Positions 50,337-59,498 are shown, counted from the stretch's first letter. The stretch: DNA of 64,000 nt from CBDBUR01 sp965212075 (GCA_965212075.1 OZ243043.1:496001-560000); one strand, 5' to 3'. The notes: generated by a model not told the origin, from the letters alone. Made by a program: numbers and translations.

Positions 50337-50936
50337 ATGAGAAAATCTTTTTTGTTGTGTGCGGCTCTTTTGCTTGGCAGCTGCGCGGTGTATTCGGAGC
50401 AGACCGGCTGGCTGCTTTACCGGATGGGTTTTTATAGCGCGGCTTTGTCTGACTGGCGCACGGCGGCTGAAAACAATGATGCGGGTGCGGCGTTTAAGCT
50501 AGGCTCTGCGCTGCTCGACGGGGTCATCACGAAGCGGAACCCGAAGGAGGCGGTGCGCTGGCTCAAAAAGAGCGCGAAGCTCGGCGATGCCCGCGCCCAG
50601 AGGGAGCTCGGCACATTATATGATCGCGGTGAAGCGGGGCTGAAGAAATCTTTGCGGCAAGCGGCAAGATATTATCTAATGGCCGCGCACCAAGACTTGC
50701 CTGATGCGCAATATAATATCGCGGTGATGTATGAAGACGGCAAGGGTGTGGATCAAGACCTCACGAGCGCCTATATGTTTTACACTTTGGCGATTGAAAA
50801 TGATTTTGCGACATTTGCGCAGCCCGCGCGCCAAAAGCTTTCTTATAAGATGTCGCGCGCCGAGATTGAGCTCGCCAAACTGCGCGCCGAAGCCTTCCAA
50901 GAGGGCAAGCGAGAAGGCGGTCTAGGCGGGCTGTAA
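50337..50936 (+). CDS. Sel1-repeat lipoprotein
   Basis: 199 residues from ATG 50337 (MRKSFLL); an upstream in-frame ATG at 50319 would lengthen the signal peptide unnaturally. The lipobox is LLLGSC. Three or so Sel1-like TPR repeats follow: AAFKLGSALLDG...NPKEAVRWLKKSAKLG, AQRELGTLYDRG...LRQAARYYLMAAHQD and AQYNIAVMYEDGKGVDQDLTSAYMFYTLAIEN. Such proteins are protein-protein adaptors in the periplasm or outer membrane. The 3' end overlaps the convergent methyltransferase by 15 bases. No specific partner can be named. Confidence 0.82.
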   Translation: MRKSFLLCAALLLGSCAVYSEQTGWLLYRMGFYSAALSDWRTAAENNDAGAAFKLGSALLDGVITKRNPKEAVRWLKKSAKLGDARAQRELGTLYDRGEAGLKKSLRQAARYYLMAAHQDLPDAQYNIAVMYEDGKGVDQDLTSAYMFYTLAIENDFATFAQPARQKLSYKMSRAEIELAKLRAEAFQEGKREGGLGGL

Positions 50937-51878
50937 AATCGCGTTATGAAGTCGGCGTTCGGCGATCTTGATGTAAGCAGGCTCTATCTCAAATCCAATC
51001 CAGCTGCGTTTTGTGCTGATTGATGAAATAGCGGTCGTGCCGCTGCCCATGAAGGGATCAAGAACGCATTGCCCTGCCGAAGAAAAAACTTGAATCAAAT
51101 GATTGAGCAGGGGGACAGGTTTCACTGTCAAATGGGAATTATATTTTTCTCGCGACGGCTTATCCACCTCCATAACGGTTGAAGGGACGAGGCCATTTAA
51201 GCGCTGCTCTGCATCAATCAATCCGGTCTGCCATGTCTGCCAATTGTCAACGAATGTCCCGTCGCGAGGCTTTTGCGCCATGACGATCAATTCTGACTGC
51301 GGGCGCAGCTGAGGGGTTTTTCGTCCTCCCATTGAATCTTTGATACGATTTTTTTCGGGCGTGGATATGTTCATCCGGTCTACGAAATGGTCTTGGCTAA
51401 ATGCTTTGAATTGCGCTTTGTTGCGATAGTGCCATGTATAGATGTCGCGCACTTCAAATCCGGCTTCGTGGACGCCCTGTGCGAGCGCGTAAGACAGGCG
51501 CGGCTGGCTGAATGATAGAAAAAAAGCCCCGGGTTTCAATACACGAAGAACTTTTTTGGAAACATCATGATAGAATTCACGCAGCCTATCGGCTTGTGCC
51601 GGATCAAATTTCATGCCGACGGGCAGTCCGCCGACCACGCCTGCGCGCTTTTTGCTTTGGTTAAGCGACTTGTCATGCCAGCCGGAATCCATGCGGTCTA
51701 GAAAATAGGGGGGGTCTGTGATTACCAAATCAATCGAGTTTTTGGGCAGTTGGTCCAAGCCTTCTCGGCAATCCATGCAGTGAATTTTCTCTGTCCAATG
51801 AGAAAGTTTTGGTGAACCGCGATGCGAAGCTTTCTTGGTAGGAGGGAGATTGAATGATGTTTGTTCTAAGGTTGGCAT
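50922..51878 (-). CDS. DNA adenine/cytosine-N4 methyltransferase, beta class (second)
   Basis: 318 residues. Motif IV is VITDPPYFLD (DPPY 55-58); the SAM-binding motif LDPFMGSGTTAIS lies near the C-terminus, after THLTVKPVPLLNHLI; the order is that of beta-class enzymes such as CcrM and many type II methylases. HWTEKIHCMDCREGL and a TRD-like middle (MNISTPEKNRIKDSMGGRKT, about 160-185) are in place. No endonuclease gene lies next to it except the separate self-sufficient type IIG enzyme 0.7 kb away on the other strand, so it may be an orphan regulator or the remains of a type II system. The target is not readable. Confidence 0.87.
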   Translation of the reverse strand: MPTLEQTSFNLPPTKKASHRGSPKLSHWTEKIHCMDCREGLDQLPKNSIDLVITDPPYFLDRMDSGWHDKSLNQSKKRAGVVGGLPVGMKFDPAQADRLREFYHDVSKKVLRVLKPGAFFLSFSQPRLSYALAQGVHEAGFEVRDIYTWHYRNKAQFKAFSQDHFVDRMNISTPEKNRIKDSMGGRKTPQLRPQSELIVMAQKPRDGTFVDNWQTWQTGLIDAEQRLNGLVPSTVMEVDKPSREKYNSHLTVKPVPLLNHLIQVFSSAGQCVLDPFMGSGTTAISSISTKRSWIGFEIEPAYIKIAERRLHNAILQPA

Positions 51879-52046
51879 AAGGAATCGCTCATTTGAGAAG
51901 CAGTCGGCTATAATCAGTTAATTATATTGGCTTATTTCAAGGATGCAAGCGTGATGGCCGTTGCTCTTGAAATGGAAGCGGCGAGGATCAGATCGTCAAA
52001 GTCAGCGTGAGCAAAGATGAATTGTCGCTGACGCCATCCAAGCGGA

Positions 52047-52739
52047 TTAGAGTCCGCGATTCTGCCGCATAAATCTGAGCATATATTCGCTGACCCCAAT
52101 GGCGAGCGCAGCAAGGCCGAGCGCGATGGCGATAAAGCGCAGCGCGGCCATTTCGCCGTCGGGATGCTGCAGCGCATTATATAAAGCGAGCGGGATCGTT
52201 CTGGTTGCGCCCGGAATATTGGCCGCGACGATGATCGTCGCGCCGAACTCGCCCAGCGCGCGGCCAAAGCCCATAATCGCGCCCGAGATGATTCCGGGCA
52301 GAGCGAGCGGCAAAGTCACGAACAGCACCATGCGGATGCGGCTGGCACCTAATATGCGCGCAGCTCTTTCGGTTTGGCGGTCTATCATTTCCACCGCGAT
52401 GCGCACGGCGCGCACCATCAGCGGGAAGCCCATCACCGCCGCCGCGACCGCCGCCGCCCGCCACGTAAAGGCCAGCTCTATGCCGAAAGTGTTATAGAAG
52501 ATGCTGCCTAGATAGCCGTCGCGCGACAATATGATGAGCAAAAGATAGCCCGTCGCGACAGGCGGCATGACCATCGGCAGATGGACGAGGTTGTTGAGCA
52601 AAAACTTGCCGCGAAACTCCACCCGTGCCATCAGCACACCGATCGCGATGGCAAGCGGCAGGCCGAATAATGTGCCCGTCGCCGCGACTTTGAGGGACAG
52701 CCAAAGTGCTGAAATTTCGTCTTCACTGAGTGCGATCAT
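52047..52739 (-). CDS. modB: Molybdate ABC transporter permease
   Basis: 230 residues from ATG 52739 (MIALSEDE), which overlaps the modA stop by four bases; the frame is open to 52805, but that part reads through modA. About five membrane helices. GRALGEFGATIIVAANIPGATRTIPLALY is the EAA-loop and following segment diagnostic of ModB. It forms the membrane channel for molybdate import, needed for the molybdo-enzyme genes in this window. The ATPase gene modC normally follows, but only about 170 bp without a full gene lies between modB and the methyltransferase. Confidence 0.92.
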   Translation of the reverse strand: MIALSEDEISALWLSLKVAATGTLFGLPLAIAIGVLMARVEFRGKFLLNNLVHLPMVMPPVATGYLLLIILSRDGYLGSIFYNTFGIELAFTWRAAAVAAAVMGFPLMVRAVRIAVEMIDRQTERAARILGASRIRMVLFVTLPLALPGIISGAIMGFGRALGEFGATIIVAANIPGATRTIPLALYNALQHPDGEMAALRFIAIALGLAALAIGVSEYMLRFMRQNRGL

Positions 52740-53515
52740 GGCGTGATCAAGAATCCTCGCTGCTGCAATTTGGCGCGCACCTGATCGCTTTGAAGAAACG
52801 TCCATAATTTTTGGGCTTGCGAGGACGGAGATAAGAGCGCCATTTGATAGGAGATTGGCTCATGGCTGTCGGGCGCGGGGCGGGCGACGGACTGCAGCTG
52901 AGAATGTGCGTGTAGGTCGCTCGCATAGATGATCGCGGCTGCGACATCACCACGCGCAACCCAAGAGAGGACTGCACGCGCATTGGGGCCAAAAACGGCG
53001 TGGTTTTGGACGCTTGTCCATAGCTGGTGATGGTTCAGCGCCTGTTTGGTATAAAGCCCGAGCGGCGTGGATGTATCGCCGAGCGCAATCCGCCGATCCG
53101 CGAGCGCGGCCTTGAGCGCTGCGCCCGATTGAAGAAACGTAAATGTCAACTTTTGGTGCTGCTGCGCGACCAGCACAAGTTGATTATGCGCTATCGCTGC
53201 GGTTTGGAGTGGCTTGACTCTTTTGAGCCATGATGAATGTGCGGTGATGAAAATATCGGCTTTGGCACCGCGCTCAATCTGCCAAGCCAAAGCTGACGTC
53301 GCTGCCGCGACGATATGAACGCGATCGCGTTCAATTTTATCTTTTTGATAATCTTTGACGGCCTCTTCAAGCACGGACGCCACGCTGCTCGCGCTGTAAA
53401 TGTATAAATCCGCCGCGCTGATAGGCTGCGCGCTAGTTAGCGCCAGCGACAAAAACGACAAAAGCGATAAAAATTTTATAGCTCTAAATTTCATAAATTT
53501 CATAACGAATCTCAT
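52736..53515 (-). CDS. modA: Molybdate ABC transporter substrate-binding protein
   Basis: 259 residues. Sec signal peptide FLSLLSFLSLALTSAQPISA. The mature start DLYIYSASSVASVLEEAV carries the Ser-rich oxyanion-binding loop of ModA, and AAATSALAWQIERGAKADIFITAH and GDVAAAIIYASDLHA are further ModA blocks. It captures molybdate (or tungstate) in the periplasm. Three closely spaced ATGs are near the start; 53515 is used. It lies four bases after the metC-like stop, so metC, modA and modB are probably one transcript. Confidence 0.92.
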   Translation of the reverse strand: MRFVMKFMKFRAIKFLSLLSFLSLALTSAQPISAADLYIYSASSVASVLEEAVKDYQKDKIERDRVHIVAAATSALAWQIERGAKADIFITAHSSWLKRVKPLQTAAIAHNQLVLVAQQHQKLTFTFLQSGAALKAALADRRIALGDTSTPLGLYTKQALNHHQLWTSVQNHAVFGPNARAVLSWVARGDVAAAIIYASDLHAHSQLQSVARPAPDSHEPISYQMALLSPSSQAQKLWTFLQSDQVRAKLQQRGFLITP

Positions 53516-53519
53516 GATC

Positions 53520-54680
53520 TTACTTTGACAGCCTGTCTAGGCCTGCTTTGAGATCCTCTATGAGATCATCTATATCTTCAAGCCCAACATGCAAGCGGAT
53601 GAGCTGCCCTTCTTGAGGCTCAGTTTTTGCTGCGGTGCGCACCGGCTCGGTAGGGATGGCGAGGCTTTCAAAGCCGCCCCATGAATATCCCATCGCAAAA
53701 AGTTCAAAGCCGTCAAACATGGCGGCGAGTTGTTCTTCAGAACAAGGTTTGAGCCGCGCGGCGAACAGACCGCTAGCGCCGGTGAAATCGCGCTGCCAGA
53801 GCTCGTGCTGCGGATGGCTGGGCAGCGCGGGATGGATCACTTCAGCCACTTCGTCGCGGCCTTCCAAGAATTGCGCGATTTGGATGCCGGCCTGCATATG
53901 CCGCTCTAGCCGAATATCAAGCGTGCGCAGGCCGCGCAGGGTCAAATAAATATCATCGCCACTTGCACAGAGTCCCAGCCTGCGATGCATGCGGCGCAGA
54001 TCACGCCAGGCTTTATCATTGGCGGTGATCGTGCCGAGCAAAAGATCGGCGTGGCCGCAGAAATATTTTGTCGCCGCCTGCACGGAGATGTCCACGCCAT
54101 GCACGAGCGGCTTAAAAAAACGCGGCGTCGCCCATGTATTATCCATGATAAGATAGGCATTATGTTGATGGGCGATCTTAGCGGTTGCTGGAATGTCTTG
54201 AATTTCAAACGTCAGCGAGCCCGGCGATTCGGCAAAGATGGCGCAAGTGGCTGGCCTGATCTTTTGCGCGAGCGCGTCCAGATCGGTTGGGTCGTAATAT
54301 TCAACGGCGACATTCATGCGCGGCAATATCTTATCGCAGAAGAGGCGCGTGGGCTGGTAGACGTGATCGGCGACCAAGATATGGTCGTCGGCCTTGACAC
54401 AGGCAAGAATTGCGCAGCTCACCGCTGCCATGCCCGACGGCGTCAGTACGCAATATTGGCCGCCTTCAAGATCTGCGACGATTTCGGTGAGCGCATCGGA
54501 TGAGGGCGTGGCGCGGCGGCCATAGGTCATGGGCTGCGCTTCGCTGCGGAAGGTTTTGAGATCGGGGAACAGAGCGGTTGAAGCGCGATAGACCGGAACA
54601 TTGACGCTGCCGAAATGCGCCGCCGATCGGCGGCCAAGATGTTCAAGCTGTGTCCGTTCGCGGCGCGGCTTCTTTGACAT
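53520..54680 (-). CDS. metC: Cystathionine beta-lyase
   Basis: 386 residues, PLP-dependent gamma-family enzyme. It cleaves cystathionine to homocysteine, ammonia and pyruvate in methionine synthesis. YGRRATPSSDALTE lies near the substrate loop, GGQYCVLTPSGMAAVSCAIL is the PLP phosphate region, DNTWATPRFFKPL precedes, and the PLP Lys lies in QAATKYFCGHAD. FAMGYSWGGFESL near the C-terminus is typical of bacterial MetC. It is on the minus strand ahead of modA and modB and divergent from aapJ across about 170 bp. Confidence 0.92.
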   Translation of the reverse strand: MSKKPRRERTQLEHLGRRSAAHFGSVNVPVYRASTALFPDLKTFRSEAQPMTYGRRATPSSDALTEIVADLEGGQYCVLTPSGMAAVSCAILACVKADDHILVADHVYQPTRLFCDKILPRMNVAVEYYDPTDLDALAQKIRPATCAIFAESPGSLTFEIQDIPATAKIAHQHNAYLIMDNTWATPRFFKPLVHGVDISVQAATKYFCGHADLLLGTITANDKAWRDLRRMHRRLGLCASGDDIYLTLRGLRTLDIRLERHMQAGIQIAQFLEGRDEVAEVIHPALPSHPQHELWQRDFTGASGLFAARLKPCSEEQLAAMFDGFELFAMGYSWGGFESLAIPTEPVRTAAKTEPQEGQLIRLHVGLEDIDDLIEDLKAGLDRLSK

Positions 54681-54850
54681 GAATGGCAGACCTCTCTAAT
54701 ATAGCGAAGGCCAATCATAGCCTTAAAAGGTATAAGATGAAGTAAATTTTGACGCTGTCATCGGCTTTATCGCTTGCGCTGGTCTCGTGAACAGGGCAAA
54801 AATAGCTGAGGTGAGCTTCATAAAAAGAAGTCAGATCAAAGGAGAACATA

Positions 54851-55879
54851 ATGAGCTTTCAGAAAAGATCGGGCGCGTTGATTTTGCTGCTTGCGGGCAT
54901 TTTTACGTTCGCTGAAGCGGCGGACGCGGCATCCACTTTGACCAAAGTGCTAAAGCGCGGGCAGCTGCTGTGCGGAGTCAGTCAAGGCCTGCCGGGCTTT
55001 TCCAATCCTGATAAGCAAGGCCGCTGGACAGGCATTGATGTTGATTTTTGCCGCGCGGTCGCGGCAGCGGTGCTAGGCAGCGCGAAGAAAGTGAAATTTA
55101 TCCCGATGTCGTCAAAAGAAAGGTTTACCGCATTGCAGTCGGGCGAGATTGATATTCTCTCGCGCAACACGACCTGGTCAATGCAGCGCGACACCGCGCT
55201 CGGCTTTGATTTTATCGGCGTTAATTATTATGACGGGCAGGGCTTCATCGTGCGCAAGAACGCGAATGTGAAGTCGGCGCTGGAATTGGATGGCGCTTCG
55301 GTCTGTGTCAATGCCGGCACGACCAGCGAGCTGAACCTCGCCGATTATTTCCGCGCGCATGGCATGAAATATGAAATCGTGACGTTTGAAAAAACCGATG
55401 AGGTCGTTGCGGCCTATGATAATAATCGCTGCGATGTTTATACCACCGACCAGTCGGGCATCTATGCTAACCGGCTGAAATTGCGCAACAAGGACGATCA
55501 CATGATTCTGCCCGAAGTGATTTCAAAAGAGCCGCTGGGGCCTTTGGTGCGTCAAGGTGATTCACAATGGTCTGACATCGCGCGCTGGACATTATTCGCG
55601 ATGATTAACGCCGAAGAGCTCGGCCTGACCAGCAAGAGCATCCGGCGCATGCGCGCTGACAAAAATCCAAAAATTCGCCGCTTTGTAGGCCGTGAAGGAT
55701 CTTTTGGCAAAAATCTCGGCCTGAAAAAAAACTGGGCCTATAACATTATCAGGCAGGTCGGAAATTATGGGGAATCTTTTGAGCGCAATTTGGGCGCGGG
55801 TTCTCCTTTAGGCATCAAGCGCGGACTCAATGAGCTTTGGACAAAAGGCGGCTTGGTCTATGCGCCGCCTCTCCGATAA
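54851..55879 (+). CDS. aapJ: General amino-acid ABC transporter substrate-binding protein
   Basis: 342 residues. Sec signal LILLLAGIFTFAEAADA. The mature domain begins TLTKVLKRGQLLCGVSQGLPGFSNPD, then GRWTGIDVDFCRAVAAAVLG and FIPMSSKERFTALQSGEIDILSRNTTWSMQRD, the family-3 solute-binding signature in the AapJ form. It binds L-amino acids broadly (Glu, Gln, Asp and others in rhizobial relatives). An excellent ribosome site, AAAGGAGA, ends 5 bases before the ATG. The upstream 170 bp must hold the operon promoter; a TTGACG near 54747 is a possible -35 box, but no convincing -10 pairs with it. It overlaps aapQ. Confidence 0.95.
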   Translation: MSFQKRSGALILLLAGIFTFAEAADAASTLTKVLKRGQLLCGVSQGLPGFSNPDKQGRWTGIDVDFCRAVAAAVLGSAKKVKFIPMSSKERFTALQSGEIDILSRNTTWSMQRDTALGFDFIGVNYYDGQGFIVRKNANVKSALELDGASVCVNAGTTSELNLADYFRAHGMKYEIVTFEKTDEVVAAYDNNRCDVYTTDQSGIYANRLKLRNKDDHMILPEVISKEPLGPLVRQGDSQWSDIARWTLFAMINAEELGLTSKSIRRMRADKNPKIRRFVGREGSFGKNLGLKKNWAYNIIRQVGNYGESFERNLGAGSPLGIKRGLNELWTKGGLVYAPPLR

Positions 55880-57074
55880 TTTTTCTGCGCTGAAGCCCGA
55901 TAATATGCTGCGGCAGCTTTCCGCACTTTGGAGCGAAAGGCGCTGGCGGCAATATATTTTTCAGGCATTGGCGCTGGGCGCGGTGGCGCTGGTCATCTGG
56001 GTTGCCGCCGACAATGCGATCACACAATTAGAAAAACAAAACATCGCTTCGGGCTTTGGTTTTTTGAATGACCATGCCGGTTTCAGCATCAGCCAGTCTT
56101 TGATTGCCTATTCGGAAGAATCTTCTTATGGCCGCGCGCTGCTTGTGGGTCTGCTGAACACTTTGCTTGTGGCAGTTTTGGGGATCATCGCCGCGACGAT
56201 TCTCGGCTTCATCATTGGCGTTGCGCGGCTTTCGTCCAATTGGCTCATCGCGGGCTGGGCGGCGCTTTATGTTGAGAGCATTCGCAACGTGCCGCTTTTG
56301 CTGCAGATTTTCTTTTGGTATTTTGCGGTGTTTGGCCCTTTGCCGGCGCCGAAACAGAGTCTGTCCGTGGCCGACAGCTTTTACCTCAACAGTCGCGGGC
56401 TGAATATGCCGGACGTTGTTTTTGAGCCTGCGATGATTTGGGTAAGCATGGTTTTTTTGCTTGGCGCGATCGGGGTCATCGTGCTGCGTCATATGGCCGA
56501 TCGCCATATGCAGGCGACCGGAGAACGCTGGCCAATTTGGCGCTGGATTTTTCTTGCCCTTGTCGGTTTGCCTTTGCTGGCCTTTTTTGCGACCGGCGCG
56601 CCGATGACATTGTCATTTCCGGAATTTAAAGGATTTAATTTTCAAGGCGGACTGCATGTCAATCGGGAGTTTATGGCTTTGCTGCTGGCACTGGCGATTT
56701 ATACCGCGTCCTTTATCGCTGAAATCGTGCGCGCGGGCATTCTTTCGGTGCAGCATGGACAGGTTGAAGCTGGCCTGTCTTTAGGCTTGCGCCGTGGTTT
56801 TGTGATGCGCAAGATCGTAATTCCTCAAGCGATGCGGGTGATTGTTCCGCCTTTGACCAGCCAATATCTCAATTTGGCGAAGAACTCATCGCTTGCGGTG
56901 GCGATTGCTTATCCGGATTTGGTTTCGGTATTCACCGGCACAGTGCTTAACCAAACCGGACAGGCGGTGGAAGTCATTTCCATCACAATGGCCATCTATC
57001 TGCTGATGAGTCTGTCGGCGGCATGGGTGATGAATGTTTATAACAATTATTTGCTGCGCAGAGGAGCGGCATAA
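55860..57074 (+). CDS. aapQ: Amino-acid ABC transporter permease, first
   Basis: 404 residues from ATG 55860, which lies inside the end of aapJ (20-base overlap); the frame is open further up and ATG 55905 is an alternative. About eight membrane helices, including an N-terminal one (QALALGAVALVIWVAA) outside the core. The EAA loop is EAGLSLGLRRGFVMRKIVIPQAMRVIVPPL, and the AapQ-type GLLNTLLVAVLGIIAATILGFIIG block is clear. With AapM it makes the heteromeric channel. It overlaps aapM by one base (TAATG). Confidence 0.93.
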   Translation: MRRLSDNFSALKPDNMLRQLSALWSERRWRQYIFQALALGAVALVIWVAADNAITQLEKQNIASGFGFLNDHAGFSISQSLIAYSEESSYGRALLVGLLNTLLVAVLGIIAATILGFIIGVARLSSNWLIAGWAALYVESIRNVPLLLQIFFWYFAVFGPLPAPKQSLSVADSFYLNSRGLNMPDVVFEPAMIWVSMVFLLGAIGVIVLRHMADRHMQATGERWPIWRWIFLALVGLPLLAFFATGAPMTLSFPEFKGFNFQGGLHVNREFMALLLALAIYTASFIAEIVRAGILSVQHGQVEAGLSLGLRRGFVMRKIVIPQAMRVIVPPLTSQYLNLAKNSSLAVAIAYPDLVSVFTGTVLNQTGQAVEVISITMAIYLLMSLSAAWVMNVYNNYLLRRGAA

Positions 57075-58162
57075 TGGATAGCCGCCTCTATCATTATTTG
57101 ATGGCCTCCGTTTTATTTTTGCGGCGGCGATTTTTTGCAAGCTGGCTGGATGCCTTTTTGACCTTTTTGGGCATTTTTCTGTTTTGGATTTTCATTCCGC
57201 CTTTGATTGACTGGATGTTCATCAATGCGACGTGGACGGGCACCAGCCGGTTGGATTGTATCGGCGAAAATCAAGGTGCATGCTGGCCATTCATCGCTGA
57301 AAAGTGGCCGCAATTTATTTATGGCCGCTATCCGGTGGAGGAGGTATGGCGTGTCAATCTTGTTTTTGCGCTGGGCGTTTTAGGCTTGGCACCTCTGCTG
57401 ATACCAAGCGTGCCTTATAAGCGCGAGAACATTATATTTTTGCTGGTCGTATTTCCGATTGCGAGTTTTATTTTATTGACCGGCGGCACGTTTGGCCTGC
57501 CGGAGGTTGACACGTCGTTTTGGGGCGGCTTGCTGGTGACTCTTGTGGTGGCTGTGACCGGCAATGTGGTGTCATTGCCGCTGGGCATTTTACTGGCTTT
57601 GGGGCGGCGCTCGCAGATGCCGGTCATGCGTGTTTTGTGCACGAGCTACATTGAGTTTTGGCGCGGCATACCTTTGATCACGGTATTGTTCATGGCGAGC
57701 GTGATGCTGCCGCTTTTTCTCAGCGAGGAGATGACGGTAGACAAATTATTGCGCTGCGTGATCGGCGTGGCGCTATTTTCGTCGGCCTATATGGCCGAGA
57801 CGGTGCGCGGCGGCTTGCAGGCGCTTGCGCGCGGGCAATATGAGGCATCGCGCGCTTTGGGTCTCAGCTATCGCCAGATGATGCAGAAAGTGATTTTGCC
57901 GCAAGCGCTCAAGATCGTGATACCGGGGATCGTCAATTCGTTTATTGCTTTGTTTAAGGATACGACGTTGGTTTTGATCGTCGGGCTTTTTGATCTTTTG
58001 GGCATGATTCAATTTCATTTTTCTGACCCGAATTGGTCAACGCCGCAGACGCATTATACCGGCTATGCGTTTGCGGCTCTGCTATTTTGGGTATTTTGCT
58101 TTTTTATGTCGCGCTATTCGGTATATATGGAGCACAGGCTGGCAACAGATGCTAGACAATGA
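57074..58162 (+). CDS. aapM: Amino-acid ABC transporter permease, second
   Basis: 362 residues, about seven or eight membrane helices with a Trp-rich first periplasmic loop containing GACWPFIAEKWPQFIYGRYP, a mark of AapM. The EAA loop reads EASRALGLSYRQMMQKVILPQALKIVIPGI. GLPEVDTSFWGGLLVTLVVAVTG begins the conserved core. It pairs with AapQ. It shares one base with the aapQ stop and is followed by aapP. Confidence 0.94.
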   Translation: MDSRLYHYLMASVLFLRRRFFASWLDAFLTFLGIFLFWIFIPPLIDWMFINATWTGTSRLDCIGENQGACWPFIAEKWPQFIYGRYPVEEVWRVNLVFALGVLGLAPLLIPSVPYKRENIIFLLVVFPIASFILLTGGTFGLPEVDTSFWGGLLVTLVVAVTGNVVSLPLGILLALGRRSQMPVMRVLCTSYIEFWRGIPLITVLFMASVMLPLFLSEEMTVDKLLRCVIGVALFSSAYMAETVRGGLQALARGQYEASRALGLSYRQMMQKVILPQALKIVIPGIVNSFIALFKDTTLVLIVGLFDLLGMIQFHFSDPNWSTPQTHYTGYAFAALLFWVFCFFMSRYSVYMEHRLATDARQ

Positions 58163-58195
58163 TGCCGAGCAATAATGAATAGGGTGAGGAGAAAG

Positions 58196-58951
58196 ATGAC
58201 AGAAGAAAAAAATGTCGCTGTTGAAGTGAGCGATATTGATAAATGGTTTGGTGATTTTCAGGCCTTGCGCAAAGTGAGTCTGAAGCTTTATGAAGGCGAG
58301 CGGATTGTCATTTGCGGCCCGAGCGGCTCGGGGAAGTCGACGCTCATTCGCTGCATGAACGGCTTGGAGCGGCACGATGCGGGCCGCGTCATCGTGGAGG
58401 GGACGGAGCTGACCGGCAGCCTCAAAAATCTTGATGCGATCCGCCGCGATGTCGGCATGGTTTTTCAGCAGTTTAACTTGTTCCCGCATATGACGGTTTT
58501 GGAGAATTGCACTCTAGGACCGATCTGGGTTCGGCATACGCCGCGCGCGCAGGCCGAAGCGCAGGCAAGGGATTATTTAGCCCGCGTTCACATTCCGGAG
58601 CAGGCGGACAAATATCCGGCGCAATTATCGGGCGGGCAGCAGCAACGCGTGGCGATCGCGCGCGCTTTATGCATGGAGCCGCGCGTCATGCTGTTTGACG
58701 AGCCGACTTCGGCTTTGGACCCGGAGATGATCAAAGAAGTGCTTGAAGTGATGATTGATCTCGCCGAAGAAGACGGCATGACGATGGCGGTGGTTTCGCA
58801 TGAGATGGGTTTTGCGCGGCGGGTAGCGTCGCGGGTTGTGTTTATGGATGAAGGCGAGATCGTTGAACAAGCGCCGCCGGAAGATTTTTTTTCCAACCCG
58901 AAAAGCAAGCGCGCAAAATTATTTTTGAGCCAGATTTTGGAGCATGAATGA
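58196..58951 (+). CDS. aapP: Amino-acid ABC transporter ATP-binding protein
   Basis: 251 residues from ATG 58196 (MTEEKN), chosen because GTGAGGAGAAAG lies just ahead; ATG 58175 is in frame but has no such site. Walker A GPSGSGKST, Q-loop VFQQFNLFPHM, signature LSGGQQQRVAIARAL, Walker B MLFDEPTSALDPE and the switch His in AVVSHEMGFAR are all intact. It drives uptake with AapJQM. The gene ends 15 bp before the convergent GNAT gene. Confidence 0.95.
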   Translation: MTEEKNVAVEVSDIDKWFGDFQALRKVSLKLYEGERIVICGPSGSGKSTLIRCMNGLERHDAGRVIVEGTELTGSLKNLDAIRRDVGMVFQQFNLFPHMTVLENCTLGPIWVRHTPRAQAEAQARDYLARVHIPEQADKYPAQLSGGQQQRVAIARALCMEPRVMLFDEPTSALDPEMIKEVLEVMIDLAEEDGMTMAVVSHEMGFARRVASRVVFMDEGEIVEQAPPEDFFSNPKSKRAKLFLSQILEHE

Positions 58952-58966
58952 GCCTACGGGCGGGCT

Positions 58967-59482
58967 TTATGATTCCTCAACCTCAATAGACTGCTTTTTT
59001 TGGTTAAACGGCGTGAAACCGGCGCGCTGGTAGAGCGGCAGCGCGCGCGGATGATCTAATGTGCAGGTTTCCACCGTCATGCGGGTGATGTCTTTGTCCC
59101 AAGCGACTTGGATGATTTCCTGAAGCAGAAAGCGCCCCAAACCGTGCCCGATATATTCGGGCATCAGGCCGAGAAACACCAAATCGCCCAGCTTCGGCTT
59201 GCGAAAGTCTAATTCAGCAAAACCGGCGGGGACGCCATTTTTGTAAAGGATAAAAATTTCAATTTTTTCATTGTGAATGATTTTGGTGAGCTGCTGGTCG
59301 GTCATTTTTTTGCGCGAGACCCATTTATAGGCCGAGCCGATTTCGCGATAGAGGTAGCGGTAGAAATGGAGCGGCGGATGATCAGCGCGCAGCAATGCGC
59401 TATCAACCGGCGGTGCCATATGGTGCGTCGTTTTGGGCGCGGCCTGCATTTCCAAATAGGTGACGATTGTTTCTACTTTCAT
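58967..59482 (-). CDS. GNAT-family N-acetyltransferase
   Basis: 171 residues. The acetyl-CoA binding loop follows the pattern LMPEYIGHGLGRFLLQEI (about 112-129), preceded by AGFAELDF and followed by MTVETCTLDHPRALPLYQRAGF. The acceptor is unknown; small amines or protein N-termini are possible for this group. Homologues in alphaproteobacteria are typically single-copy housekeeping proteins. It lies 16 bp downstream of cysK on the same strand, so the two may be cotranscribed. Confidence 0.85.
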   Translation of the reverse strand: MKVETIVTYLEMQAAPKTTHHMAPPVDSALLRADHPPLHFYRYLYREIGSAYKWVSRKKMTDQQLTKIIHNEKIEIFILYKNGVPAGFAELDFRKPKLGDLVFLGLMPEYIGHGLGRFLLQEIIQVAWDKDITRMTVETCTLDHPRALPLYQRAGFTPFNQKKQSIEVEES

Positions 59483-59498
59483 AATATTTCTATTTTGA

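Noticed and set aside
52100..52125. Possible attachment-site copy of the tRNA-Arg 3' end (GCCGAGCGCG) in modB
   Set aside because: Only about ten bases match, within coding sequence of GCG-rich composition; no integrase is present.
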